Below are positions 15,935-25,973 of a stretch of 64,000 nt of DNA, piece after piece. This stretch comes from Burkholderiales bacterium (lineage in GTDB: Bacteria > Pseudomonadota > Gammaproteobacteria > Burkholderiales > Nitrosomonadaceae), in the NCBI GenBank assembly GCA_024235735.1, contig JACKLU010000002.1:283878-347877 (forward strand). The letters are read 5' to 3'. Within the stretch, counting starts at the first letter, position 1. Each line of letters begins with the position of its first letter. Made by a program: the position numbers and the translations under genes. The notes beneath the pieces are model-generated. The model worked only from the letters and a program-made list of their open reading frames with translations, did not search any database and was not told where the DNA came from.

Positions 15935-16273
15935 ATGGTAATGAATAACAACTTGCTACCGGATATTACCGCAGTACGCGCTTCGGCTACGCAAGCGTGC
16001 ACGCTACTAAAAATACTGGCCAATGAAGATCGTTTGCTGATTCTGTGCCAATTAAGCCAAGGCGCTAGAAATGTAGGCGAGCTGGAAACACTGCTGGACA
16101 TCCGTCAGCCGACGTTGTCGCAGCAACTGACCGTATTACGGGAAGAAGGGCTTGTGGCAACCGAGCGCAAGGGTAAATATATATATTACAGTTTGTCCAG
16201 CACGGAAGCCATGCATGTCATACAGACATTGTATGCACTTTATTGTGGTAATTATAAGGAAAACATCGATTGA
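15935..16273 (+). CDS. ArsR-family persulfide-responsive repressor, BigR/SqrR-like
   Basis: 112 residues with a winged-helix domain: LKILANEDRLLILCQLSQG, VGELETLLDIRQPTLSQQLTVLREEGLV and a wing ERKGKYIYYSLSS. Cys38 in LILCQLS and Cys104 in LYCGNY sit where BigR and SqrR have their two redox Cys, which form a di- or polysulfide bridge and release DNA when sulfane sulfur rises. The neighbours (YeeE pair, persulfide dioxygenase, DUF442-SQR) are the genes such a protein controls, most likely from the AT-rich gap near 14870. Confidence 0.8.
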   Translation: MVMNNNLLPDITAVRASATQACTLLKILANEDRLLILCQLSQGARNVGELETLLDIRQPTLSQQLTVLREEGLVATERKGKYIYYSLSSTEAMHVIQTLYALYCGNYKENID

Positions 16274-16364
16274 CAGTGCCGCGGATAAACGGCGGAATAT
16301 GGTCAATATATGGGTCAGCTTTTTGCAGTGCGTTGTAAGCGCGCAACGCGACTGGCCTTTAACA

Positions 16365-16435
16365 GGTTATTGAAAAAACAGGATCGAGCGATTGATGCGA
16401 AGCAAAGCGACAACGCAGATTATTTTTCAATAACC
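16365..16435. repeat. Inverted-repeat element between the repressor and SQR genes
   Basis: GGTTATTGAAAAA (from 16365) pairs with TTTTTCAATAACC (to 16435), enclosing ~45 bp without a reading frame. This may be a MITE-like element or an attenuator-like hairpin; it occupies much of the gap 16274-16456. Confidence 0.5.
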
Positions 16436-16456
16436 CGCTAAAACAAGGAGATAACT

Positions 16457-18064
16457 ATGAGCATCAAAATTACCGAGCTGGACGAGAAATTGTCAGTAAC
16501 GGGCCAGATCAGCCTTGATGATCTGGAAGAAATCGCGGCTTCGGGGTATAAATCAATTATCTGCAATCGGCCTGATTTCGAAGGCGGCGAACACCAGCCA
16601 ACCAGTGAGCTGCTTGAACAGGAAGCCAAGGCGCAAGGTCTGGCATTCGCCTATTTGCCGGTGCAATTAGGTACGATACCCGCAGAGCGCGGCGAGGCAT
16701 TCCGGAAATTAATAGCTGAATTGCCGGGGCCGGTACTGGCGTTTTGCGGTTCAGGCAGGCGGGCCACCGCGCTGCATAGTATGACGAAACAGGAAGAGGC
16801 TGTTAATGAAATTCATCATACAACGGTCGATGCCTGCAATTGGGGCAATGCGTTTGATGTTGTTGTTGTCGGCGGCGGCGCTGCCGGTATCGGCGTAACG
16901 GCGAGTCTGCTGAAACGCCGGCCAGCGCTGCGTATTGCGATCATTGAACCGAATGACAGGCACTACTATCAGCCGGCCTGGACCTTGGTGGGTGGCGGCG
17001 CGTACGACATCGATAAAACCGAGCGCAGGATGTCAGAGGTGATTCCCGAGGGTGCGGAATGGATTCATGCGACAGCATCGGGTTTCGATCCAGACAACAA
17101 TCGGGTCAGGCTGGCGGACGGGCGATCAATCGGTTACCGTCAGCTTATTGTCTGCCCAGGTTTACGCCTTGCCTGGGAAAAGATCGAAGGCCTGGAAGAA
17201 ACGCTGGGCAAAAATGGCGTGACTTCGAATTACCGGTTTGATCTGGCGCCTTATACCTGGTCTCTTGCACAGAAGCTTAAACAGGGGCGAGCGCTGTTTA
17301 CCCAACCGCCGATGCCGATCAAATGCGCGGGCGCGCCGCAGAAAGCCATGTATTTGTCCTGCGATCACTGGTTGAAAAGTGGTTATCTTGACGAAATCGA
17401 TGTTGAGTTTTTTACCGCCGGTGCGGTGCTGTTCGGTGTCGCGGACTATGTGCCTGCATTAATGCGTTATGTCGAGCGTTATAATGCGAGACTCAATTTC
17501 AATGCCAATCTGGTTAAAGTGGATGGCGATGCCAGAACGGCGTATTTTGAAATCAAGGATGCGAATGGGAATGTGCGGTTAGAGGAGCGGAAGTTCGATA
17601 TGCTGCATGTTACGCCGCCGCAAATGGCGCCGGATTTTCTGAGGAATAGCGCTTTAGCGGACGCCAGTGGTTTCTGCAAGGTCAATGAGAAGACATTGCA
17701 ACATCCGGATTATCCGAATATCTTTGCATTGGGCGACGCTTGTTCGTCGCCAAACGCGAAAACGGCCGCTGCGGTCAGAAAGCAGATTGTCGTCGTTGCA
17801 GAGAATCTGTTGGCTGACAAGGAGGATGAGACACTGCCGCTCGCGTACGACGGTTACGGCGCCTGCCCGTTGACAGTGGAAAACGGCAAAGTTGTTCTGG
17901 CCGAATTTGGATTTGGTGGCCGGTTAATGCCGACATTTCCGTTGAAGCCCTCGGTGCCGAGAAAACTCTACTGGTTTTTCAAACAAACACTTTTCCCTTG
18001 GCTCTATTGGGAGGGTATGCTGAAAGGCAGGGAATGGCTTGCACGTCCGCGCAAAAAACATTAA
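16457..18064 (+). CDS. DUF442 sulfurtransferase-SQR fusion (sulfide:quinone oxidoreductase-like)
   Basis: 535 residues, clear site aaggag. Residues 1-115 form a DUF442 (TIGR01244) phosphatase/rhodanese-like domain with the C-x-x-x-R loop FCGSGRR (Cys97). From ~132 a two-dinucleotide-binding flavoprotein follows: DVVVVGGGAAGIG for FAD, the ATG-like LIVCPGLRL, PIKCAGAPQK, and NIFALGDACSSP near 430. This matches sulfide:quinone oxidoreductase. Together the parts would oxidise sulfide at the membrane quinone pool and move the sulfane sulfur to an acceptor for the persulfide dioxygenase. In related loci DUF442 is instead fused to the MBL enzyme (Blh), so here the domain sits on SQR. Confidence 0.85.
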   Translation: MSIKITELDEKLSVTGQISLDDLEEIAASGYKSIICNRPDFEGGEHQPTSELLEQEAKAQGLAFAYLPVQLGTIPAERGEAFRKLIAELPGPVLAFCGSGRRATALHSMTKQEEAVNEIHHTTVDACNWGNAFDVVVVGGGAAGIGVTASLLKRRPALRIAIIEPNDRHYYQPAWTLVGGGAYDIDKTERRMSEVIPEGAEWIHATASGFDPDNNRVRLADGRSIGYRQLIVCPGLRLAWEKIEGLEETLGKNGVTSNYRFDLAPYTWSLAQKLKQGRALFTQPPMPIKCAGAPQKAMYLSCDHWLKSGYLDEIDVEFFTAGAVLFGVADYVPALMRYVERYNARLNFNANLVKVDGDARTAYFEIKDANGNVRLEERKFDMLHVTPPQMAPDFLRNSALADASGFCKVNEKTLQHPDYPNIFALGDACSSPNAKTAAAVRKQIVVVAENLLADKEDETLPLAYDGYGACPLTVENGKVVLAEFGFGGRLMPTFPLKPSVPRKLYWFFKQTLFPWLYWEGMLKGREWLARPRKKH

Positions 18065-18086
18065 ACACCCGTAGAGCGAAGATCGT

Positions 18087-18920
18087 ATGGAATCACTATT
18101 ATTAAGCTGTCTGCTTGGATCGGTTACCGGAATTGTGCTCGGACTGACAGGCGCGGGCGGTGCGATTATTGCCGTGCCGTTGCTGATTTTCGGATTGCAT
18201 TTAAATATGGCAGAGGCTGTTCCGGTTGCCTTGCTGGCGGTCTGCATGTCAGCGACGGTTGGCGCGCTGATTGGATTGAAGCAGGGAAAGGTGCGCTATC
18301 GCGCCGCTGGCCTGATTGCTTTGGCCGGTTCGCTGGCTTCCCCAGCCGGGCTCTGGTCTGCGCAGCGATTGCCGCATGAACCGTTGGTATTGCTGTTTGC
18401 TGCGGTGCTGGCTTATGTCGCGGTGAACATGCTGATCAAGAGTAAACAAGATGGTCATGATATTCAGACTGATGTTATGCATCATCACCCTTCGCCTGAG
18501 ATGCCCTGCATGACGGGTAATGCGGATGGTCGTCTGATCTGGACCTGGCCATGTGCGCGCGCACTGACTCTGTCTGGATCACTGGCCGGATTTCTGTCCG
18601 GCCTGCTGGGGGTGGGCGGCGGTTTTGTTGTGGTTCCGGCGCTCAAAAAATACACTTTTCTGGATATGCAGTCCATTCTGGCGACATCACTGGCGGTCAT
18701 CGCCCTCATCTCGGCCGTCGGAGCGGCTTCGTCGGTATTCATGGGCGCCATGCACTGGGCGGTAGCAACACCTTTTGCTGGCGGGGCTTTGGTGGGAATG
18801 CTCGCGGGTTATAAGCTGGCGAGCCGCTTTTCCGGCGCAAGAATACAGATAGGGTTTGCCTGGTTGGCGTTTTTTGTAGCGGTGGGGATGGTCGTCAAGT
18901 TGTTTGTTTTAAGCGTTTAG
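18087..18920 (+). CDS. TauE/SafE-family sulfite/organosulfur exporter
   Basis: 277 residues with seven to eight hydrophobic segments. The N-terminal GLTGAGGAIIAVPLLIFGL and the internal LLGVGGGFVVVPALKKY are the two inverted TauE/SafE (PF01925) motifs. It follows the DUF442-SQR gene by 22 nt, and in the context of persulfide oxidation would remove the sulfite formed. Confidence 0.85.
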   Translation: MESLLLSCLLGSVTGIVLGLTGAGGAIIAVPLLIFGLHLNMAEAVPVALLAVCMSATVGALIGLKQGKVRYRAAGLIALAGSLASPAGLWSAQRLPHEPLVLLFAAVLAYVAVNMLIKSKQDGHDIQTDVMHHHPSPEMPCMTGNADGRLIWTWPCARALTLSGSLAGFLSGLLGVGGGFVVVPALKKYTFLDMQSILATSLAVIALISAVGAASSVFMGAMHWAVATPFAGGALVGMLAGYKLASRFSGARIQIGFAWLAFFVAVGMVVKLFVLSV

Positions 18921-18965
18921 TTAACGCCGACTACGGAATGGTTTTGCTATTCCTTGGCAAATCAA

Positions 18966-20411
18966 CTATTTGTCTCGTCCATAGATATCTTCAAAACGGA
19001 CAATATCGTCCTCACCCAGGTAGGAACCGGATTGCACTTCGATCATTTCGAGTGGCACGCGGCCAGGATTCTCGAGGCGGTGCCGGGTGCCGATGGGGAT
19101 GTAGGTGGATTCATTTTCGGTGACCAGATAGCTTTCGTCATTCCGCGTGACACGGGCGGTGCCGCGCACGACAATCCAGTGTTCCGCGCGGTGATGATGC
19201 ATTTGCAGCGATAAGGATGCGCCGGGTTTGACGACGATACGCTTGACTTGAAAACGGTCTCCGGAGTCAATGCTGTCGTACCAACCCCAGGGACGGAAAA
19301 CCTTGCGGTGCAGATGACTCTCGGAACGTCCTGTTTCCTTCAAACTATCGACGATTTTTTTGACATCTTGCGTTTTGTCTTTGTGTGAAACCAGAATAGC
19401 GTCGGGTGTTTCCACGACGATCATATCCCGAATGCCGATACAGGTAACCAGACGACTCTCGGAAATCGCCAGTGTGTTGCGGCATTCATGTAATAGTACA
19501 TCGCCTTGTGCGACATTGCCGGCCTGATCCTTAGGCAGGACATGCCATAACGAGTCCCATGCGCCGACATCGGACCAACCGGCGGCAAGCGGTACTACCG
19601 CACCTTGTGGCAGCTGCGAATTTTTACCCTGAGCAATGTGTTCCATCACCGCATAATCAATCGAAATGCTGGTGCATTGCTCAAAACTGTTCTTTTCCAG
19701 GCGGGTGAAATCGCCGTCGATTGAGCTGTCGCTCCATGCTGCGCGGCAGGCAACGAGAATTTCCGGATGACACAGTTCTATTGCCTGTAGCCAGATTGAC
19801 GCATGCATCAGGAAAAGGCCGCTATTCCACAGAAACGATCCGGCGTTAAGATAGTCCTGAGCAGTTTCCTGATCCGGTTTTTCGACAAAGCGAGCGATAC
19901 GGTAGGCATTCTGATCCATTTTGTCGCCGGTCTCGATATAGCCGTAGCCTGTTTCCGGTTTGTCGGGTGTGATGCCGAAAGTAACAATGTGGTTCTGCAT
20001 GGCAAGTTGTATGCCGTGTAGAACAGCTGTTTTGAACACTTCGAGATCGATGATGACGTGATCGGATGGCATAACCAGCAGGATCGGATCTTCATTCTGC
20101 CGCAACGCAGCCAGAGCGGCGACAGTCAATGCAGGTGCGGTATTGCGGCCACAGGGCTCGAGCAGAATGAGACCGCTGCGTGACATGATGCGCAGTTGTT
20201 CGGCGATAACGAAGCGGTATTCTTCGTTACAGACGACAATTGGATCTTTGACGTTGATATCGCCAAGACCATCCATGCGGCGCACCGTCGCTTGCAGTAG
20301 AGAATCGTCACTGACCAGTGACAATAATTGCTTGGGATGCTTTTCACGTGAGAGCGGCCAGAGCCGCGTGCCTGAACCACCGGATAGAATAATCGGAATT
20401 AACGTTTGCAT
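18966..20411 (-). CDS. manC: Mannose-1-phosphate guanylyltransferase/mannose-6-phosphate isomerase
   Basis: 481 residues, the full length of the bifunctional type II enzyme. The N-terminal LSGGSGTRLWPLSREKHPKQ is the nucleotidyltransferase signature with FVEKPD near 165; the C-terminal cupin (PWGWYDSID, MHHHRAEHWIVVRGTARV) is the isomerase metal site. It makes GDP-mannose for exopolysaccharide. The gene overlaps no neighbour and converges with the TauE gene. It stands 72 nt after the UDP-GlcNAc 2-epimerase gene in the same direction, so both probably feed the polysaccharide made by the XrtA locus further right. Confidence 0.9.
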   Translation of the reverse strand: MQTLIPIILSGGSGTRLWPLSREKHPKQLLSLVSDDSLLQATVRRMDGLGDINVKDPIVVCNEEYRFVIAEQLRIMSRSGLILLEPCGRNTAPALTVAALAALRQNEDPILLVMPSDHVIIDLEVFKTAVLHGIQLAMQNHIVTFGITPDKPETGYGYIETGDKMDQNAYRIARFVEKPDQETAQDYLNAGSFLWNSGLFLMHASIWLQAIELCHPEILVACRAAWSDSSIDGDFTRLEKNSFEQCTSISIDYAVMEHIAQGKNSQLPQGAVVPLAAGWSDVGAWDSLWHVLPKDQAGNVAQGDVLLHECRNTLAISESRLVTCIGIRDMIVVETPDAILVSHKDKTQDVKKIVDSLKETGRSESHLHRKVFRPWGWYDSIDSGDRFQVKRIVVKPGASLSLQMHHHRAEHWIVVRGTARVTRNDESYLVTENESTYIPIGTRHRLENPGRVPLEMIEVQSGSYLGEDDIVRFEDIYGRDK

Positions 20412-20483
20412 GGACTATTGTTTTTTAAGTTGTCGGTTGAAGAGTCTGTATTGTGGTATCTGACTTATATTTTGAATGTAATT

Positions 20484-21599
20484 TTATGTCGCCTCGAGCA
20501 TTGTCGCCAGAATACAAACTATGCGTTCAGCAGCCTTGCCATCCCATAACTCCGGACGACGGGATGATTTGACCGGATTGTGCAGGATTTTTTGAACTGC
20601 TGTAATGATCCGATCCGGATCGGTGCCGGCCAGCACGTTTGTGCCTTCTTCAAGGGTAACCGGACGTTCGGTATTTTCGCGTAGCGTAACGCAGGGAACG
20701 CCCAGTGCGGTGGTTTCTTCCTGTAAACCGCCGCTGTCGGTCAGTACAACTGCGGCGTCTTTCCATAAGTGCAGAAATGCCATGTAAGCCTGCGGACCGA
20801 TCAGTGTGACATTGGGTCCCAGGTCGATGGCAAATTTTTCAAGATTTCCGCGGGTACGTGGATGCACCGGAAAAATGAGCGGCAGTTCCTGTGCGATTGT
20901 TTTGAGCGCGCAGCTGATGCGAGTGAATGTTTCAGCGTCGTCAACATTGCTCGGACGGTGCAACGTAACGACGCCGTAGCGCTTCCCGGCGGCATGTTGC
21001 GCGATTTTAAACGCTGTGGTGGCAAAGGTGCTGGTATCGATATGCGTGAGCTTTTCCACTTGATAGAGCAGATTGTCGATCATGACATGGCCGACATGAA
21101 AAATCGCATGATCCGGTTTTCCTTCGTGTTTCAGATGCTGTAACCCACTTGGTTCGGTGACAAAAAACCAGTCGGAAATACTGTCGGTGACCAGGCGGTT
21201 GATTTCTTCAGGCATGCGCATATCGCCGCTGCGCAGACCGGCTTCGACATGCGCGACCGGAATATGCAGTTTTTTTGCGACGATTGAGCATGCCAGTGTG
21301 GAATTGACGTCACCAACAACGAGCACCGCGTCAGGTCTGTCGTTCAGGCAGTATTCCTCGAATGCAATCATGATTTTTGCAGTCTGTTGCGCATGGGTGC
21401 CGCCACCGACACCCATGAATATATCGGGTTGTGGAATGCCGAGTTCTTCAAAAAAAACATCGTTCATTTCCGGATCATAATGCTGCCCGGTGTGAATAAT
21501 TCGATAGGTCATTGTTTTGCTTGCATTCAATGCACGGACAATCGGTGCGATTTTCATAAAATTCGGACGGGCGCCCGCGACCAGGTAAATTGTTTTCAT
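20484..21599 (-). CDS. wecB: UDP-N-acetylglucosamine 2-epimerase (non-hydrolysing)
   Basis: 371 residues, the usual family length. ARPNFMKIAPIVRAL at the N-terminus, HVEAGLRSGDMRMPEE, VTLHRPSNVD, and the LTDSGGLQEETTALGVPCVTLRENTERP box are family signatures. It converts UDP-GlcNAc to UDP-ManNAc for surface polysaccharide and precedes manC in one orientation. Confidence 0.9.
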   Translation of the reverse strand: MKTIYLVAGARPNFMKIAPIVRALNASKTMTYRIIHTGQHYDPEMNDVFFEELGIPQPDIFMGVGGGTHAQQTAKIMIAFEEYCLNDRPDAVLVVGDVNSTLACSIVAKKLHIPVAHVEAGLRSGDMRMPEEINRLVTDSISDWFFVTEPSGLQHLKHEGKPDHAIFHVGHVMIDNLLYQVEKLTHIDTSTFATTAFKIAQHAAGKRYGVVTLHRPSNVDDAETFTRISCALKTIAQELPLIFPVHPRTRGNLEKFAIDLGPNVTLIGPQAYMAFLHLWKDAAVVLTDSGGLQEETTALGVPCVTLRENTERPVTLEEGTNVLAGTDPDRIITAVQKILHNPVKSSRRPELWDGKAAERIVCILATMLEAT

Positions 21600-21771
21600 G
21601 AGTTTTTCAAGTTGTCCGGATGGTTAGGTTGGCGATGGATGGGTTTATTGTATAGTGTAATTTAATCCGTTAAGCCGGAATTATCGCCTGATTACAGAGT
21701 CTTTTTCTGCGATGTTAGTGCTATTCGGTTTTTCATGATGAATTCACTTGCAATATTTCAAAATTCCAATA

Positions 21772-21796
21772 TAATTACGAATCGTTCTCATTAGCG
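21772..21796. promoter_or_regulatory. Possible Fur box upstream of the bfd gene
   Basis: TAATTACGAATCGTTCTCATT (near 21772-21792) resembles the Fur consensus of A/T and inverted GATAAT-like hexamers; AATGAGAACGATT on the reverse strand is close to the usual AATGAGAATGATT core. Iron control is normal for bacterioferritin-associated ferredoxin. The surrounding gap 21600-21914 holds no other recognisable feature. Confidence 0.45.
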
Positions 21797-21914
21797 GTTA
21801 TTGTTGGCTTAGCTTTCATTTGATTTTTGTTTTTAACTTGGGCGTGGCAGGTATCAGTAAATTTTGAGTAGTGCATGCAAAATGCACTTGAAACTTAGGA
21901 TTAAGGCAGTCATT

Positions 21915-22133
21915 ATGTATGTATGTATTTGCAAGGGAGTAACAGACGGTGCGATTCGTGAAGCGGTGTATAATGGTGCTGAACGAATGCGCGACTTGAA
22001 AAGCTGTCTTGGCGTGACTGAGCAATGCGGTTTATGCGCTTGTAACACCAAAGCAGTGCTGGATCAGGCGCGTATGCAAAAAGCCACAGCGCATGCTCCT
22101 GAGCAGAATACAGTATGCTTGTCGGGTTGCTGA
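21915..22133 (+). CDS. bfd: Bacterioferritin-associated ferredoxin
   Basis: ATG 21915 begins MYVCICKGVTDGAI, the conserved N-terminus; the longer frame to 21864 has no support. The 72-residue protein has Cys4-x-Cys6 and a C-x-x-C (EQCGLC) further on, the [2Fe-2S] ligands of Bfd. It reduces the ferric mineral of bacterioferritin, whose gene lies 132 nt downstream. Confidence 0.9.
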   Translation: MYVCICKGVTDGAIREAVYNGAERMRDLKSCLGVTEQCGLCACNTKAVLDQARMQKATAHAPEQNTVCLSGC

Positions 22134-22265
22134 ACTGCATTGACGTCGTGCTTTGCTATTGAATAGAACCGACTCAAGGTATCAGTGTCTTACCTCAGCG
22201 CTATGGAAACTGACGCGTGAAGGCTTTTCAGCAAGCAGTTATTTCACTATTGCCTAAGGAGACGA

Positions 22266-22733
22266 ATGATGAAAGGGAACGCAGAAATTATTCAGTGGCT
22301 GAATCGTCAGTTGCAGCATGAATTGACCGCGATCAATCAGTATTTTTTACATGCCCGGATGTTTAAAAACTGGGGTTTGGAAAGCTTGGGCAAGCATGAA
22401 TACGATGAATCGATCGAAGAAATGAAACATGCTGATATGTTGATTGAGCGCATTCTGTTGCTGGAAGGTTTGCCGAACCTGCAGGATCTAGGGAGCTTGA
22501 TGATCGGTGAAAAAGCCGATGAGTGCATTGCCTGTGATCTGAAACTGGAGCGTACGTCTCACGAAACACTGGTGGCTGCGATTGCCGCCTGTGAAGCTGC
22601 GAAAGATTACGTTTCCCGTGAGGTTTTTGAACGTATTCTGGAGGATACCGAGGAACATATCGATTGGGCTGAAACCCAGCTCGATCTGATTCAGAAAGTT
22701 GGATTGCAAAACTGGCTGCAGAGTCAGATGTAA
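22266..22733 (+). CDS. bfr: Bacterioferritin
   Basis: 155 residues with site aaggag. The four-helix ferritin pattern and ferroxidase ligands are visible (LQHELTAINQYFLHARM, YDESIEEMKHADMLIERI, EDTEEHIDWAETQL); Met in KHADMLIER is the heme axial ligand position. It stores iron and works with the Bfd encoded just upstream. Confidence 0.95.
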   Translation: MMKGNAEIIQWLNRQLQHELTAINQYFLHARMFKNWGLESLGKHEYDESIEEMKHADMLIERILLLEGLPNLQDLGSLMIGEKADECIACDLKLERTSHETLVAAIAACEAAKDYVSREVFERILEDTEEHIDWAETQLDLIQKVGLQNWLQSQM

Positions 22734-22775
22734 CAATTTTCTTCAGCAGGAATTACCATACCGCCATTTCGCGCA

Positions 22776-22828
22776 CTGAGAATCACTTGGAGCACCATTA
22801 TCCGATAATGGCTTCAAGTTTTTCTCGG
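22776..22828. terminator. Long hairpin between bfr and the sugar dehydrogenase gene
   Basis: CCATTAT-CCG-ATAATGG forms a perfect core stem, extended outward by nearly complementary ACTTGGAG/CTTCAAGT and CTGAGAA/TTCTCGG. It lies between two convergent genes and may end transcription from either side, though the U-tract (GTTTTTC) is internal. Confidence 0.5.
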
Positions 22829-22880
22829 TGATCGGAATGGCATTTATTCAGTATATCTTTCCCTTATCCACCAAAATTCA

Positions 22881-24026
22881 TCACTGCTTACCAGCAGGCA
22901 CCAGTTTCAGAATCTTGCCATCAGGTTCGTCAGTCAGCAGGTAAATGGCGCCATCGGGTCCTTGTTCCACATCACGGAAACGCAGTGTATTCTGCAGCAG
23001 CTGTTCCTCACTCAATACTTTGTCATGGCTGGTTGACAGCCTGATCAAGTGCTGACCCGCCAACGTGCCGACAAACAGATTGCCCCGCCAGCCCGGAAAC
23101 AATCCACCAGTATAAAACAGCATGCCGGAAGGCGCGACGGAAGGCGTCCAGTAATAAACCGGCTCTTCATAACCTTGTTCGGCATGTTCATCCTTGATGG
23201 GCAGCATGGAGTAATGTACGCCGTAACTCGCGTTGGGCCAGCCGTAGTTTTTACCGGGTTTGGGAATGTTGATTTCATCGCCACCACGCGGGCCGTGTTC
23301 ATGAATCCATAATTCTCCGGTTTCCGGGTGAATCGCCGCGCCTTGCACGCTGCGGTGCCCGTATGACCAGATTTCCGGTTTAGCCTTCGAATTTTTGACA
23401 AACGGATTGTCGTCAGGAATCGAGCCGTCCGGGCGGATGCGGATGATTGCGCCAATGTGATTGGCGGTATTCTGCGCTTCTTCCATCTGATTGCCGCGAT
23501 CGCCCAGTGTGATGAATAAATTGCCGTCTGGTGCGAAGGCCAGTCGCGAGCCGAAATGTTGCGCGCCGACGGTTTTGGGCTCCTGACGGAAAATCACCTT
23601 GAGACCCTTTAACGTATCGCCGGCAAGCTCCGCCCGGGCGACGGCAGTACTCGCGGCTGCTCCGGCGGGTTCGGCATACGACAGGTAAATCAGCCGGTTG
23701 GTTGCAAAATTCGGATCAAGCGCCACATCGAGCAGGCCGCCCTGTTGTTCGGCGAACACGGCAGGCACGCCCTTGACGGGATCCGAGATCTGACCGTCGG
23801 GGTTGACGATGCGCAAACGGCCAACACGTTCGGTTACCAGCATTCTACCGTCCGGCAGAAAAGCCATTCCCCATGGATGGAACAAGCCGCGCGCGACCAG
23901 TTTGACATCAATCGCGGTTTGTATGCGTTGTGCGTACACACTGGAAGTCAATGCTATACCGCCTAGCGTAGCCAGCAGCATGACGATCAGGGTGGTTTTC
24001 AGTCGAGCTGTAGATGAATAACGCAT
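22881..24026 (-). CDS. PQQ-dependent aldose sugar dehydrogenase, soluble
   Basis: 381 residues with a signal peptide (TTLIVMLLATLGGIALTSSVYA), so periplasmic. Blade motifs of the six-bladed GSDH/YliI family (PF07995) are present: GLFHPWGMAFLPDGRMLVTERVGRL, LDVALDPNF, HFGSRLAFAPDGNLFITLGDRGN, WSYGHRSVQGAAIHPETGELWIHEHGPRGGDEIN. It would oxidise aldoses with PQQ and pass electrons to the chain. The window contains no PQQ biosynthesis gene. The neighbour on the left is the convergent bfr; on the right lies a decayed TonB receptor in the same direction. Confidence 0.85.
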   Translation of the reverse strand: MRYSSTARLKTTLIVMLLATLGGIALTSSVYAQRIQTAIDVKLVARGLFHPWGMAFLPDGRMLVTERVGRLRIVNPDGQISDPVKGVPAVFAEQQGGLLDVALDPNFATNRLIYLSYAEPAGAAASTAVARAELAGDTLKGLKVIFRQEPKTVGAQHFGSRLAFAPDGNLFITLGDRGNQMEEAQNTANHIGAIIRIRPDGSIPDDNPFVKNSKAKPEIWSYGHRSVQGAAIHPETGELWIHEHGPRGGDEINIPKPGKNYGWPNASYGVHYSMLPIKDEHAEQGYEEPVYYWTPSVAPSGMLFYTGGLFPGWRGNLFVGTLAGQHLIRLSTSHDKVLSEEQLLQNTLRFRDVEQGPDGAIYLLTDEPDGKILKLVPAGKQ

Positions 24027-24133
24027 GTTAATACCTCGAATTCTTTATTAAAATTGATCAGAATGTAACACTGTTGGATGACCGTCTCAAGATTTGGTCG
24101 TGTAATTTGGCCGACAATGCAGGTTGCAGTGGC

Positions 24134-25960
24134 TCACAATGGTATGACGCGAATCCGCAGACCGCCATAAACATTGAATGGCGCACCGGGTTCAAAGTAG
24201 CGGCCAAAGGCGGCATTGATACGGGTGTTGGCATTGTAGCGCTCGTCGAACAGATTATTGATGCCGAAAAAAACCGACCCATCCAGCCAGCGGTAGCGTT
24301 TACCCCAGCCGAATAGCAATTGCCCCAGGTTATACGCATTATTCGCGTCAGTATTACTGTCATTGACATAAAAAGCGCCGACACGCTGGACATGAAGCTG
24401 GCCGAAGAAGCCGAGCGGATGCGCATAGCGCAACAAGCCTTCCCAGCGGTGCCTGGGAACGCCCGGAAAGGCATTGCCGCTCAGACTGGCATCATTAATT
24501 CTATATTTTTCAAACTCAAAATCAGAAAATGTGTAACTGACTTCGCCCCGTAATCCCTTCCATTCCGGCGTTGCCAGTCGGGTTTCCACGCCGAGACGAC
24601 TGGATTGACCGCTGTTGCGAAAAAAAGTGCGGCCGGGAAATTCGGGCCGCTCAAATGGCAGAATTTCATTCCAGGTGTAAATGTAAAACAGCGTGGTTTC
24701 GTACTGAAAATCATACGCTGCGCCGCGCATGCCTAATTCCTGGCTCAATGAAGTTTGCGGACTCAGATTGGGGTTAAAACCACCTTTGCCCGAAGGATTG
24801 TTGATCAATTCGGTGGTGGTGGGTGTTTCAAAAATCGATGCGACATTGGCGTAAATCTGATGACGGTTGTTCAGGTGATAGACCACACCCGCTGTACCGC
24901 TGGCTTGTGACAGCGTTTTGCGTCCGGATTGATTGCCGTCGTCGCGGTAATGATCTTTCACTTCAAAAAGAAACCAGTCCCAGCGTCCGCCAAGCACGAG
25001 GTCAAGTTTATCCCGCGCGCGCCATTCGTTGCGAAAAAATGGTCCGACATTCTGTACGCGCTCGGCCTGATTCAACACCAAAGCGCTGCGTCTGCCCGAA
25101 TCGTTGTTAAACCGCTGCCGATCGTCGTTCTGGATGCCGTAATCGACGCCGGTAATCAACCGGTTGGGGCGGTTGAACAGTCGGTGATCGTTGGTGTACT
25201 GTAGCGAGACACCGCCGACATGCCGGTCAAACTGTACTTGTCCGCCGTCGAATAACGGCAGCCTGTTCCTGAGAAAATCAACGATGCAGCATATGTTGCG
25301 GTGAAAAGACAATTCCTGACCGGCGGACGGTTTGTGTGCGAAAACGTATCCCCGCCTGCTCCTGATCGATTTCTCCTCCGGCATTAATTGCCGGTTACGC
25401 GTCGCCGCCTGATTTGGATCGGTGCGGATTTCCGCCCAGCGTGAGTGCGCTGGGATCTCTGCCCGGGAGAATAAAACTTCAGGAACAGCAGCATCAGATC
25501 GGAATCAACGTTCACCTTGAAGTTCAGTTTGGCCCGGTAAAATAATTTCGACAGCGCCATGATCGCGCCAGCCATTTTGCCGCAAGTGCGAGCCGAACAC
25601 GGTGTAATCAGCGCCTCATGCCGTCCGCCGGCGAACAGCTCCGACTTGAATAAACCATATTGACCGAACACCTGCCGCGGCGACACGGCAAACTGTTCGC
25701 GCGGGCTTCCAGCGTCGTCATGCCGATCATGCCGCCGGAAGCATTGCCCATAAAGAGGCCAGCGGGCCGCGCACGATTTCATATGTTCGATCATGCCCTG
25801 ACTGGATGGGAACTGCTTGAGTCTGGCTGTCGGCAGCGTTTGCGAATGCGCGTCGACGGATCTGGATGCTGCGTAGCGCCGAATGCGAGCGGTCGCCCTC
25901 CGAAGCCGCGGGATGGCGATGCGCAAATGCGTCCTGGAGTAGCGGAAGTTAGCCTGATTC
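24134..25960 (-). pseudogene. TonB-dependent receptor, decayed by frameshifts
   Basis: From 25384 leftward, one frame (to 24134) encodes ~400 residues of beta-barrel text: NVGPFFRNEWRARDKLDLVLGGRWDW, IYANVASIFETPTTTELINNPSG, the final NAAFGRYFEPGAPFNVYGGLRIRV. Upstream of 25384 the plug continues in other frames: LRSIQIRR, ANAADSQTQAVP, IVRGPLASL and SPRQVFGQYG can be read only by moving among frames between ~25960 and ~25400. There is no signal peptide or TonB box. So the 5' part carries several frameshifts and the gene cannot make a receptor. The neighbouring fragment on the other strand suggests a rearrangement at the 5' end. Confidence 0.7.
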
Positions 25961-25973
25961 TGAAAAAAGCACC

